NCBI RefSeq assembly: GCF_029531655.1
Contig: NZ_JANRMI010000004.1
Span: forward strand, 496,001 to 560,000
Source: Bdellovibrio svalbardensis
GTDB lineage: Bacteria; Bdellovibrionota; Bdellovibrionia; Bdellovibrionales; Bdellovibrionaceae
Direction: 5' to 3'
DNA: 64,000 bases
Below, in pieces: positions 54,205 through 61,843 of this stretch (position 1 is the stretch's first letter; every line of letters starts with the position of its first letter). Under the pieces are notes generated by a model. That model had not been told where the DNA came from. It saw nothing but the letters and a program-made list of their open reading frames with translations, and searched no databases. The translations under genes were made by a program, and so were the position numbers.

Positions 54205-55359
54205 TTATTCAGCCGAAGGCTTTCTTTCAAAAAAGTATTCAAAGGTATTTGTAAGAAGGAACGACAATAACAAAAACAACGGACCGAGATAAAGCGCATT
54301 GGAAATTCCGGCGCTATCAGTAATTTTTCCAACTAACAAGTGCATCACCACCAACATCACCGAATCCGTCGTCATCATATAAGACACGGCCGCATCCAAA
54401 TCATGGGGAAACTTTGAAGAGATCCACGAAATCGACATAGGATAAAACGGAGCCACGGTAAAGCCCACACCCGCCAAAAAAAGAGGATGCACGTTAATAC
54501 CCAAAAGAATCATCACCGCCGACGAAGCCGCTGAGATAGACAGTTGATTACGAATGCTGGTTGGAAACCGCACAATTGCAAACATCGTTCTTCCGATAAG
54601 CATGCAGACAAAGAAATAAGTTACGTAGAGACTTGACTGCTCCATGTCGTAATTCCAAGCCCTGCGCATATACAAAGCCAAGCGTGAGGAAATCATGATC
54701 TCAGCCGCCACACAGAAACTGACCATCAAGGCCAAAAACAACTGTGGCTTCAAATTCATTTTGCGATTTCTATGGTGATGTTCGCGAGAGTGTTCGGATT
54801 TCTTATGAAGATCCTTATGACTGGAGTGAAAAGAATAAAAAAGCAAACCCAGTGGTGCAATCGTCGCGACCACAAAGGTCCAACGCCAACTGCCCGTCAG
54901 CCACTCAATTCCCGCCGCCAGTAAGGGCGATAGCAAACTGGCAACTCCATACATTGCATGCAAGCCGGCCAAAAGTTGTTGCTTCTTTTCTGAACTGGAT
55001 CCCAAGGGAACAAGAACGTTGGGAATAAGACCCACGATCCCCAAACTCAAGCCGAAGAAAAAGCTAAAGACCAAGAAAAACCAAAAATTCAGCGAGGCCG
55101 CCATGCCGAGCATTGAAATAATCAAAGCAATGGCTCCGCCCTGAAGAACAAAGCGACGGTCATACCGACGCAACAAATGCCGCGCCAGATAGCTGGAAAT
55201 AAATCCAGAGATCGAGCTTAAGGCATACATCCACGATCCCATGGAGTCGCTGATAGCAAATGCTTTTAGAATTTCTGGAAACAAAGGCCCGCGGACATTG
55301 TCACACAGGCCAAAGACGAAAAGACTGAAATAAGAAATAAAAATGTAAGGCCAAATCAT
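54205..55359 (-). CDS. MFS transporter
   Basis: 384 residues with about 11-12 helices in the major-facilitator layout: GLCDNVRGPLFPEIL in the first loop, a basic loop ARHLLRRYDRR, and a His-rich central cytosolic loop (HKDLHKKSEHSREHHHRNRK) that separates the two halves. The FGLCDNVRGP opening and the fold of the first helices suit the fucose/sugar-permease-like branch, but the substrate is open. The His-rich loop could bind metal. It is convergent with the lipoprotein gene. Confidence 0.85.
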   Translation of the reverse strand: MIWPYIFISYFSLFVFGLCDNVRGPLFPEILKAFAISDSMGSWMYALSSISGFISSYLARHLLRRYDRRFVLQGGAIALIISMLGMAASLNFWFFLVFSFFFGLSLGIVGLIPNVLVPLGSSSEKKQQLLAGLHAMYGVASLLSPLLAAGIEWLTGSWRWTFVVATIAPLGLLFYSFHSSHKDLHKKSEHSREHHHRNRKMNLKPQLFLALMVSFCVAAEIMISSRLALYMRRAWNYDMEQSSLYVTYFFVCMLIGRTMFAIVRFPTSIRNQLSISAASSAVMILLGINVHPLFLAGVGFTVAPFYPMSISWISSKFPHDLDAAVSYMMTTDSVMLVVMHLLVGKITDSAGISNALYLGPLFLLLSFLLTNTFEYFFERKPSAE

Positions 55360-55382
55360 TTAGCAGATCGATTGCAATATCA

Positions 55383-56327
55383 TTAGTGCGAAGATTCTTG
55401 ACTGACTTCATCGGCCTGAAGGTTTTCACCCTGGCGATAACGATCTGCCAATGCACTGTCTGTCGTCGGGAATGAGAACAACAATGAATGAACATTGGAA
55501 TCCTCGTCCTCTTGAGTGACCGCAATATAAGTCAAATCTTTGACTTCGTGATCAGGGAATTCCTTGATGAAACAGACAAGAACATTTCCATCCAGATCAT
55601 TCTTACGCCAAATTTCGTCTGCCGACTCAATGGTTTCTTCGCGCAAAGCTGCAAAATCCTGGAATTTGTCTTGAGGAATGTCCTTATCACTGCGCACTTT
55701 AATCATCGCCTGATAAAGTCCGATGGCCAAAGGATCGCCTTCAAGAAGTGCGTCCCCTTCAACTCCGCCTACAGAAGCTTCTTCATAATCCCTGTCAAAA
55801 GCCATTTCGCCGCGTTGATAGTTCTGCCAAACACGGCTGTCTTTTGTCGGGAAATGGATGAACACGAAGGTTGGATATTCCTCTTCAGACGATACGTACG
55901 CAATGGCGACATACTTGAAAGCGATGTCCCCTTCTTCGATCTCTTTAATGTAAATAAAAATCGGATAGTCTTCGACGGTCTTATCGTCCATCCAAACTTC
56001 ATCAGGATCGTCCAAACAAGCGTCAAGAAAATGTTCGCGTTCGATTTGTTCTTCGTCAGTGAAATCATCTTCAGATCGAAGAGCTTGGTACTCAGCCTCT
56101 AATTTTTGAATAGCGGGTGCAAAATAGCCTTGAAGATCTTGCTCGTTTTCAAAAATAAGACCGGCAGCTTCATCAACAAGAATGAACTCTTTGTCCACCA
56201 CAGAAGCCGCCTTCTTTTTCGCCGGGGCTTTTACGGTGACTTTACCAGGGACTTTACCAGTGGCTTTCACTGTCGTTTTAACAGGGGCTTTTCCCTTTGT
56301 TACTGCTTTTGCCTTCGTCTTTGCCAT
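55383..56327 (-). CDS. Protein with histone-H1-like basic tail and a duplicated domain (possibly PBECR2-like)
   Basis: 314 residues. Residues 1-40 are almost only Lys, Ala, Val, Pro, Thr and Gly (KAPVKTTVKATGKVPGKVTV), like a histone H1 or Hc-type tail. The body has two copies of one domain: residues 98-175 and 229-302, each with a DEVW/DEIW motif, a CFIKEF or IYIKEI strand, YIAV/YVAIAYV, then FSFPTTDS or IHFPTKDS, and YRQGE or YQRGE. The pattern resembles PBECR-type RNase-like domains, but the match is by eye and the catalytic state is unknown. GAGGA precedes the ATG. Confidence 0.8.
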   Translation of the reverse strand: MAKTKAKAVTKGKAPVKTTVKATGKVPGKVTVKAPAKKKAASVVDKEFILVDEAAGLIFENEQDLQGYFAPAIQKLEAEYQALRSEDDFTDEEQIEREHFLDACLDDPDEVWMDDKTVEDYPIFIYIKEIEEGDIAFKYVAIAYVSSEEEYPTFVFIHFPTKDSRVWQNYQRGEMAFDRDYEEASVGGVEGDALLEGDPLAIGLYQAMIKVRSDKDIPQDKFQDFAALREETIESADEIWRKNDLDGNVLVCFIKEFPDHEVKDLTYIAVTQEDEDSNVHSLLFSFPTTDSALADRYRQGENLQADEVSQESSH

Positions 56328-56554
56328 ATTTTTGAGCGTCCTCTGTTTGCTTACATCCCACGATGATCAAATAACTTCACTTCATCATCATCGAACAAGC
56401 TTCAATTATCGAGACATTCCTGACTCACAACAACTAGAAAAACAATCAACACGACAAGCCCCGTCATAGTCCGTTCTTTTCCTCTTGCAACAGTGGGATT
56501 TAACCCACACCATCTTCTTATAGGGACATCTAATAGCGTCGCAAGGAGGCGGTC

Positions 56555-56878
56555 TTGGCTAACGCTAACATAGAAGAAACTAGTCTAGAACGAATGGAAG
56601 CTCTGCTTTCACACTCAGCAATGGGCGTTCACGTTCTCTTTGATAACAAGTCGATCGCAGACGTTCTCAAAGACGTCAAAGACGACAAGGACTTCTACAG
56701 CTTCGACAAAATGAAAAAGGTCCAAGACGTAATGACAGAGCTCATTGCGAAAAAAACCTATTTCGAAAAAATGGCTTACCTTCAGGCCTTGGACAACGAG
56801 TCTTACCAGATTCTCGTTCGTGCTTACTTCCACATCGTTGAGAATACCGTTCGGGCTAATCACGAGCATAGTCACTAG
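56555..56878 (+). CDS. Small hypothetical protein
   Basis: 107 residues from a TTG start with GGAGG 7 bp before it. Helical and charged: LERMEALLSHSAMGVHVLFD, a KDVKDDKDFYSFDKMKKVQDVM segment and RAYFHIVENTVRANHEHSH at the end. No signal peptide. Not recognised. A long-arm inverted element (copy B) starts 13 bp after the stop. Confidence 0.75.
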   Translation: MANANIEETSLERMEALLSHSAMGVHVLFDNKSIADVLKDVKDDKDFYSFDKMKKVQDVMTELIAKKTYFEKMAYLQALDNESYQILVRAYFHIVENTVRANHEHSH

Positions 56879-56890
56879 CTTCGACCGGGG

Positions 56891-57038
56891 ATTTGCGGCT
56901 TAGGCTGCTTTTCCGGTCATCGCTTCGTCGGGCACGCATCCATGCTCGATCGCCGCCGGGCTTTGCCCGGTTCGCGCCATCGTGGCGCCGGCTAAGGCCC
57001 GACTACGGATGCCCGGAAAATCATCCTAAGCCGCAAAT
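56891..57038 (+). repeat. Long-arm inverted element, family 1, copy B
   Basis: Arms 56891-56916 and 57013-57038 pair at 24 of 26 positions. The core (GCTCGATCGCCGCCGGGC, then GGTTCGCGCCATCGTGGCG) matches copies A and C; GGCATCGTGCC of A and C is GCCATCGTGGC here, so both sides of that small hairpin changed together. Confidence 0.85.
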
Positions 57039-57309
57039 TTCGGTGATGCTTGGGACTTCGCTCCGAATTTTTCTCTCTACTTCGCCAGCACGCGACTTTC
57101 ACTCTTCCAATCGCAAAAGGCCAAACTGCTTTTTCCAATCAAAATGTTAAATCATCCGCCTACCACGCCCTATTCCTAATGATTGAAGCTGTTGGCGTGT
57201 TCAATCGTTGAGCGCAGCTCCAGATAATTCACCAATCAAACATCCTGCGAGGAGCTTCGCATCGGTCATCAACGCGCCCTCTAAGTGCGAGGGGATGTGG
57301 ATTTGTCGA

Positions 57310-57454
57310 TTCAAGTTTTGCGTTGTTTGTAGAGTGTCCGTAGTCGGGCCTTAGCCGGCGGCACGATGCCGCGAACCGAGCGCAGCTCGGCGGCGACCGA
57401 GCCTGGAAGGCGTGCCCGACGAAGCGACACTCTACAAACAACGCAAAACTTGAA
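57310..57454 (-). repeat. Long-arm inverted element, family 1, copy C
   Basis: Perfect 28-bp arms at 57310-57337 and 57427-57454. The core lies in reverse orientation relative to A and B and contains CGAGC/GCTCG and GGCA/TGCC hairpins and TCGGGC/GCCCGA pairing. Confidence 0.85.
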
Positions 57455-57685
57455 CCGCGTGCGAAGCCGCCTCCCCACCCCGCCAAGAGGAAAGGTGTCT
57501 AAGAGCTTGGCAGTTTCCGAAAGATTTTGGGTTGAAGGAGTTCAGTTCCGGTGATGTTGGGAATTGTGTCGAAGTGATGGAGTCTTAAATTGATCGACGA
57601 GGTGAATTTTATCGCGGAAAAAAGAGGCAGTGGTAATCTGAGGGTGAGATTGAGTTTTCCCACCGCAAAGCCGATAGGAGAGATT

Positions 57686-58009
57686 GTGAAATATCGATTT
57701 CTTTTGTCGGCTTTCTTTTTTTTCGTTCTTCCGGTGGCTGCGCAGGCAGAGTATCGGGTGTTTTTGTTGCAGATTACGAAAAGGTCTGCAGATCCTGCTG
57801 TTCCCCCAGCCTCTCGTCTAGTTGAAAGTACCTTGGATCATATTCAGTATCGCTATTTCTATCAGGTCGATGCTGATGAAGATGTTACTTATATTGCTAC
57901 TTGGCGCTGCCGTGGTCGTACTGACGACTTCAAGGCGCACTGCCCGAATCCCCGCCAACCAGCGGCTGACGGGCTTTCGGACCAAAAGACCAGAATTCCA
58001 CAGACGTAA
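57686..58009 (+). CDS. Small secreted hypothetical protein
   Basis: 107 residues from a GTG start with AGGAG 5 bp upstream. A signal peptide KYRFLLSAFFFFVLPVAAQA is clear. The mature part is short (EYRVFLLQITKRSADPA then YRYFYQVDADEDVTYIATWRCRGRTDDF) with two Cys about 10 residues apart. Not recognised. A longer frame from 57590 would hide the signal peptide. The following coiled-coil gene starts 45 bp downstream on the same strand. Confidence 0.78.
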   Translation: MKYRFLLSAFFFFVLPVAAQAEYRVFLLQITKRSADPAVPPASRLVESTLDHIQYRYFYQVDADEDVTYIATWRCRGRTDDFKAHCPNPRQPAADGLSDQKTRIPQT

Positions 58010-58023
58010 GCCAGTAATCTTAA

Positions 58024-58051
58024 GGTAGTTGTATCACTTTGATACACTACC
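58024..58051 (+). promoter_or_regulatory. Hairpin directly before the start codon of the coiled-coil/sHsp gene
   Basis: GGTAGTTGTATCA (58024-58036), CTT, TGATACACTACC (58040-58051): a 12-bp stem with one bulged T. It ends 3 nt before the ATG and takes in part of the AAGG ribosome-binding region. It could be an operator or an RNA thermosensor. Confidence 0.6.
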
Positions 58052-58054
58052 AGT

Positions 58055-59338
58055 ATGTCATCTATCGACAATTCTACGCGTAAAGCACAACAGTCTGATT
58101 TGAGTGAGCTTCAAAACGAGTACAATCGTAAGAAGAAGGAAATCTCAAAGGATAATGAAAATCAGATCGCCGATCTGAAAGAATATTATTCCGAAAAGAA
58201 AGATGGTGTGCGCGAAGAGAATGAAGCAGCTATTAACCATCTTCGCAAGAATCAGCAGGAAAGTCTCGACAACGCCCTGGCTGAGCGCCAAAAATTGAAT
58301 GAGACCTACAACTCTCGCACGGCTGCGATGCAAAAAAACTTCGATCAAAAGCTCTCAGAAACTCGCGAGAAACGCCAAGAGCAAATTTCTGAAACTCAAG
58401 AAAACACTCGCGAAAAGATCCAAGCCACAAAGCAGAACGCCGAGAAAGACATCACTGCTGTTCGCGAGAAGTCCAACAAAGACGTCACCGAAGCCAAGCA
58501 ACGTTACACTCGTGATGTCGCGCAAATCAATGAATTCAGCGATAAGCGCCTGGAAAAACAACGCGAACAGAATAACATGGCTTTAAGCAATGAAGTTCAA
58601 CGTGGTCGTTCTGCGCAGGAAAAACTGCGCACCCGCAACGAAAAAGAATACGGCGAGCTTCGCCAAAAAGGCGACGTAAAAATCGCCTCAGAGCAAGAGA
58701 AGCAAGAGCAAAAAATAGAACGCGTCGATAAAGATGCAGCCTCTCGCTATGAAAAAAATCAAAAGCAATGGGCTTCCAAAGAAGAGAATCTGAACAAGCA
58801 GTATTCAACTCGTATTACTGACAACAAAGATGCTTACGAGAAGCAGATTCACACTCAAAACAAGCATTTCCAATCGACTTATCAAAAAAATGAAGAAGCC
58901 AATCGCGAAGCCCTGGACGTACAAAGTGAACGTTACGTCAAAGAACTTGCAAGCACTCACAAAGACTTCCTTAAGGCTTCAGAAAAGTACACCAACAAAC
59001 AAGCTGATCCTTTCTATCGCATCGAAAACCGTGGTAGCGACCTGCAAGAAAATGGTGGCTTTTACGTGCTCAGAGCTTTCGTACCTGAACACGAAAAAGA
59101 CGCCGTAAAAGTCAGCATTCAAAAAGACAAAGCAACAGTCTCAGGACAACGGGCTTTCAAAGATAAGATTGAAGATGGCGCGAAAAGCATGTCTTCCAGC
59201 AGTTATCAAACCTTCCGAGAGGACTTTGCTTTCGATAAGCCCATCATCGCAGAAGGCATGACTCGCGAACGCGACGGCGACTATGTCATCTATCGCATCC
59301 CTATTTTAAATAATCTTGGATTCAGCCGCAAAGCCTAG
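58055..59338 (+). CDS. Long coiled coil fused to a small-heat-shock-like (alpha-crystallin/CS) domain
   Basis: 427 residues. Residues 10-310 are an almost continuous charged coiled coil (SELQNEYNRKKKEISKDNEN, then NEKEYGELRQKGDVKIASEQ). Residues 318-417 read like an Hsp20/alpha-crystallin domain: DPFYRIENRGSDLQENGGFY, VLRAFVPEHEKDAVKVSIQK, DKATVSGQRAF, FREDFAFDKPII, ending RDGDYVIYRIPIL in place of the usual DGVLxIxxP strand. There is no signal peptide, so it is cytosolic. This fusion is uncommon; similarity to the Hsp20 layout is by eye. Confidence 0.88.
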   Translation: MSSIDNSTRKAQQSDLSELQNEYNRKKKEISKDNENQIADLKEYYSEKKDGVREENEAAINHLRKNQQESLDNALAERQKLNETYNSRTAAMQKNFDQKLSETREKRQEQISETQENTREKIQATKQNAEKDITAVREKSNKDVTEAKQRYTRDVAQINEFSDKRLEKQREQNNMALSNEVQRGRSAQEKLRTRNEKEYGELRQKGDVKIASEQEKQEQKIERVDKDAASRYEKNQKQWASKEENLNKQYSTRITDNKDAYEKQIHTQNKHFQSTYQKNEEANREALDVQSERYVKELASTHKDFLKASEKYTNKQADPFYRIENRGSDLQENGGFYVLRAFVPEHEKDAVKVSIQKDKATVSGQRAFKDKIEDGAKSMSSSSYQTFREDFAFDKPIIAEGMTRERDGDYVIYRIPILNNLGFSRKA

Positions 59339-59373
59339 AAGGAAGCTCAGACCTCAACTCGGTCGAGCGAAAT

Positions 59374-59406
59374 AAAAAAAGCTCCAACAATGTTGGAGCT
59401 TTTTTC
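59374..59406. terminator. Bidirectional rho-independent terminator
   Basis: AGCTCCAAC (59380-59388), AAT, GTTGGAGCT (59392-59400), with A7 before and T7 after. It serves the convergent genes on both sides. Confidence 0.92.
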
Positions 59407-59408
59407 TT

Positions 59409-59711
59409 TTAAGTCCCAGGAACTTTCTGGGTTGTTTGGAAATATTGGCAAGGAGATAGAAGATCCTCCAAGAACAGCGCCGCAAACTGATGGCGTCCTT
59501 CCACCGATGATTTCTTATAAAGCACAAGGGCTTGTTGGCGGACTGTTGTTTCTGAAGTACCACGGATCGTGGAGATTTCGCGAAGACTTAGACCTTTGAG
59601 AAGGAGAAGGCCGATTTCGCCCTCCGTTTTCGTCAGTCCCCACTGTTTAAACTGATCCTGAATATAGGGCTGAAGCCCCTGGCTCAAGATACAAGCGTTA
59701 GAACATTTCAT
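59409..59711 (-). CDS. Small LuxR-type helix-turn-helix regulator
   Basis: 100 residues. The LuxR/FixJ HTH is GLTKTEGEIGLLLLKGLSLREISTIRGTSETTVRQQALVLYKKS, followed by a short helical tail. There is no receiver or autoinducer domain, so it is a stand-alone HTH like GerE. I start at the ATG at 59711, which has GGGGAAGT upstream, in place of an ATG at 59735. The N-terminus holds two cysteines (MKCSNACIL). Its target is not indicated. Confidence 0.85.
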   Translation of the reverse strand: MKCSNACILSQGLQPYIQDQFKQWGLTKTEGEIGLLLLKGLSLREISTIRGTSETTVRQQALVLYKKSSVEGRHQFAALFLEDLLSPCQYFQTTQKVPGT

Positions 59712-59831
59712 TACTTCCCCATTCCGAATATTCAAGATCTGTTATCTTAAATAGAATGCGAAAAATACTTACATGTCATCTAACATATGTTTATGGTCTA
59801 GTAAATATAAGCCCCGAAAGGCCTTAGAACA

Positions 59832-60086
59832 TTACACTTTCATGAGATAGCGCACTTCTTTCATTACAAATGAAAGACGACCTTGAAGATCTTCAAGCAT
59901 AGCAAGGTTTGCATGCAACTGCGCCAAAGCATCGACTTCAACAACAGGCACATCGGCCATTTCATGATAGCTCTTGTGAGTCATGGGCTCGAGAGATTCA
60001 GAAAGTGCTCCCAAGAAAGATTCAACTGAAGTTGCAGTTTCTACTGTTGTTGCTTCGACTGTTTTATTCATATTGATCACTCTCAT
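59832..60086 (-). CDS. Small hypothetical protein, helical
   Basis: 84 residues. The ATG at 60086 has AGGGAG 7 bp before it, which decides the start against the ATG at 60104. A Thr/Val-rich N-terminus (MNKTVEATTVETATSVESFL) is followed by helices (DALAQLHANLAMLEDLQGRLSFVMKEVRYLMKV). No signal peptide; not recognised. Confidence 0.7.
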   Translation of the reverse strand: MRVINMNKTVEATTVETATSVESFLGALSESLEPMTHKSYHEMADVPVVEVDALAQLHANLAMLEDLQGRLSFVMKEVRYLMKV

Positions 60087-60201
60087 CACATACTCCCTGG
60101 CCACTTTCCGGCGACAGACTTAAAAGTCTATTGAGGTTCACTTCATTCCCACAACTTAAATAAACTTACATAGAGTTTTTACAACGCGGCCCTACTCTGC
60201 T

Positions 60202-60816
60202 TCAGTATTCGCACTTCAAATCGCTAACGTCTGTCGACGCCAGCTGTATTCTATTTGCACCACTTGGCAGATAAGTCGCCATGACCGATCCCCCAGAGTC
60301 CTTATGCTTAAGACCCAACACATGTCCTAGTTCATGAAGAAGCAAAGCTTCGATATTTACATTAGGATTGAATCCGCCCGAATCTTTCCAATAGAAACCA
60401 AAATTCAAGGCGTTAACGCGGATATCTGCCTCTGCGATCTGATCGCCATTCCAATAGATACTGGTTCTGGCTTGCTCTGTAGAACGGTTCGCTTCCCAGG
60501 TATTCATGAAATAGATAACGTTTTTTCCGTCTTTATGAGGGGCAATTTCCCCGCCCACTTTTTCTGTAATGATATTGAAGAGTCTGCGACCCGCACTGCG
60601 CTCCCAAGTAAGAGCTGCTGACTGCAAAGCGGGAATGTATTCATTCGGGAATGAGTCATGAATATAGAGGTCGATGATCCCTTCGTTTTTCCAAGAGACT
60701 CTCTCTCCATAGGAGTTTTGCACGAAGCCACAGTCTGTCTCTGCCGCTTTAGGCGCGCAGGCTTGTACAAATAAAGCTACTGATAGGAGCAAAGCTGCCC
60801 CAGTCCACTTCCACAT
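60202..60816 (-). CDS. Matrixin-like zinc metalloprotease lipoprotein
   Basis: The zinc site is HELGHVLGLKH, and SVMATYLP follows as a Met-turn, so it is a metzincin of the matrixin/M10 type. The N-terminus MWKWTGAALLLSVALFVQ ends in the lipobox QAC. 204 residues, no pro-domain or C-terminal hemopexin repeats. AGGAGG precedes the ATG. An envelope-bound protease of this small type is well suited to local wall or prey protein cleavage; that use is inference. Monocistronic. Confidence 0.9.
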   Translation of the reverse strand: MWKWTGAALLLSVALFVQACAPKAAETDCGFVQNSYGERVSWKNEGIIDLYIHDSFPNEYIPALQSAALTWERSAGRRLFNIITEKVGGEIAPHKDGKNVIYFMNTWEANRSTEQARTSIYWNGDQIAEADIRVNALNFGFYWKDSGGFNPNVNIEALLLHELGHVLGLKHKDSGGSVMATYLPSGANRIQLASTDVSDLKCEY

Positions 60817-61378
60817 CAGAGTGTCCTCCTGACCTCTTCCATTACAAGAAGAAGACCAATGTGGCTTGAACGCCTGACATCTCTAAGTTCATAGAATTAT
60901 TGATGATTCACCAAAGAGCCAAAGCTCGAGAGGTTTTCTGATTTTAGCCTGCTCGCGTGTCTACTGCACAGACAGGCCTGCCCGAGCCCCCTAAACCGTT
61001 GATATGACCTCAGTTTTTGGTGTCAAACATGAGTACACCCCCTCGCCGCAAAGTGTGGTGCAAAAAGACTCTAAACCCGTTGGTCCAGCGATTGCTTTAG
61101 GAGATAGGCAAGTCTCAAAATGAGACTGCATCGGGCACCCACACATCGTGGCCACAATCGTGGAATTCTTTGCGCCCACTACCCCATCCCATATCCTTCC
61201 TTGCCGGTGGAGAGCTAAAAGCTCCAACCACCTTCGCGCGCGATAAACGAATTCTTGCTTCAGAGCTTTTCATCGCAAAAGTTTTGATTTCGGGTCTGTC
61301 AGGTATCAAGGCTCGCAGCAAAAATACAAGAAGCCCCAGCTGTTGCTTCTGTCTTAAAATAAACTTAGCATTGTCTAT
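60817..61378. other. Gap of 562 bp with possible structured RNA or regulatory hairpins
   Basis: No gene is supported on either strand. Hairpins: AGTCTCA-AAA-TGAGACT (61111-61127); a bulged stem GGTGG...CCACC with inner GAGC/GCTC near 61207-61233. Short ORFs across the gap lack Shine-Dalgarno sites or protein-like composition. The downstream lipoprotein gene has no clear Shine-Dalgarno. Confidence 0.5.
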
Positions 61379-61840
61379 ATGAAAATCTCAGCTTTGCTTT
61401 TGTCTCTTTGCCTTTTCATCTCTGCATGCGCCACCAATCAAAAAAGTCGCCTGGCCGCCACAGCCGTCGGCATTGGTGTCGGTGGAGTCATCGGCGCAGC
61501 GACGGCTCCTGAAAACGAACGCAAAGAGTTGCATGCGATGTATTGGGCTGGGATTGTCGGAGTGGTGACTGCGATTGCCGCCAACTACTACTGGAATGAT
61601 GAAAACGATCTTAAAGTCATGAAGCTTGAAAATGACAAACTGAAGTCAGAGCTCGGACTCTTTGAAGGCACACCCAGTGTTTTATTGCGTCCGTTTAGTG
61701 AAAAAGAAAGCAAACGAATCTACAAAAAAGATAACGTTAAAATGAATCTCTATAAACGAGATGAATGGGTTGATGACGGACCTTATCGCAAGTATCACCA
61801 GGATCAAATGCTTGAAATAGTCCCTTTGGAGAAAAAGTAG
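61379..61840 (+). CDS. Lipoprotein of unknown function, glycine-zipper-like
   Basis: 153 residues. Signal peptide KISALLLSLCLFISAC with lipobox ISAC. A Gly/Ala-rich membrane-like stretch (TAVGIGVGGVIGAATAP) resembles a glycine zipper, and a second hydrophobic segment follows (AGIVGVVTAIAANYYW). The C-terminus is charged (NDLKVMKLENDKLKSELGLF, then KKDNVKMNLYKRDEWV). No Shine-Dalgarno is seen before the ATG. The next gene starts 3 bp after the stop, so the two form a unit. Confidence 0.85.
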   Translation: MKISALLLSLCLFISACATNQKSRLAATAVGIGVGGVIGAATAPENERKELHAMYWAGIVGVVTAIAANYYWNDENDLKVMKLENDKLKSELGLFEGTPSVLLRPFSEKESKRIYKKDNVKMNLYKRDEWVDDGPYRKYHQDQMLEIVPLEKK

Positions 61841-61843
61841 CTC

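Larger units (their letters stand above)
56879..57685. other. Gene-free region of 807 bp with two opposed long-arm elements
   Basis: Only repeats are supported: copy B (56891-57038) and copy C (57310-57454) in opposite orientations. The 271 bp between them show no promoter or gene I can defend. ORFs in this region that share RRLRPDYG-type peptides come from the element core, not from a gene. Confidence 0.75.

Noticed and set aside
56893-57486. ORFs at 56893-57150 and 57229-57486 that share a RRLRPDYG-type peptide
   Set aside because: The shared peptide comes from the repeated family 1 core read in two places; there are no start signals or independent support for a protein.
61010-61150. Possible c-di-GMP riboswitch or 6S-like RNA
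   Set aside because: GCAAAG and other words recur by chance, but the required tetraloop/receptor or 6S bubble layout is missing.
60991-61227. 78-residue minus-strand ORF in the 60.8-61.4 kb gap
   Set aside because: No Shine-Dalgarno, atypical Cys/Thr composition, and it overlaps hairpins; not protein-like enough.
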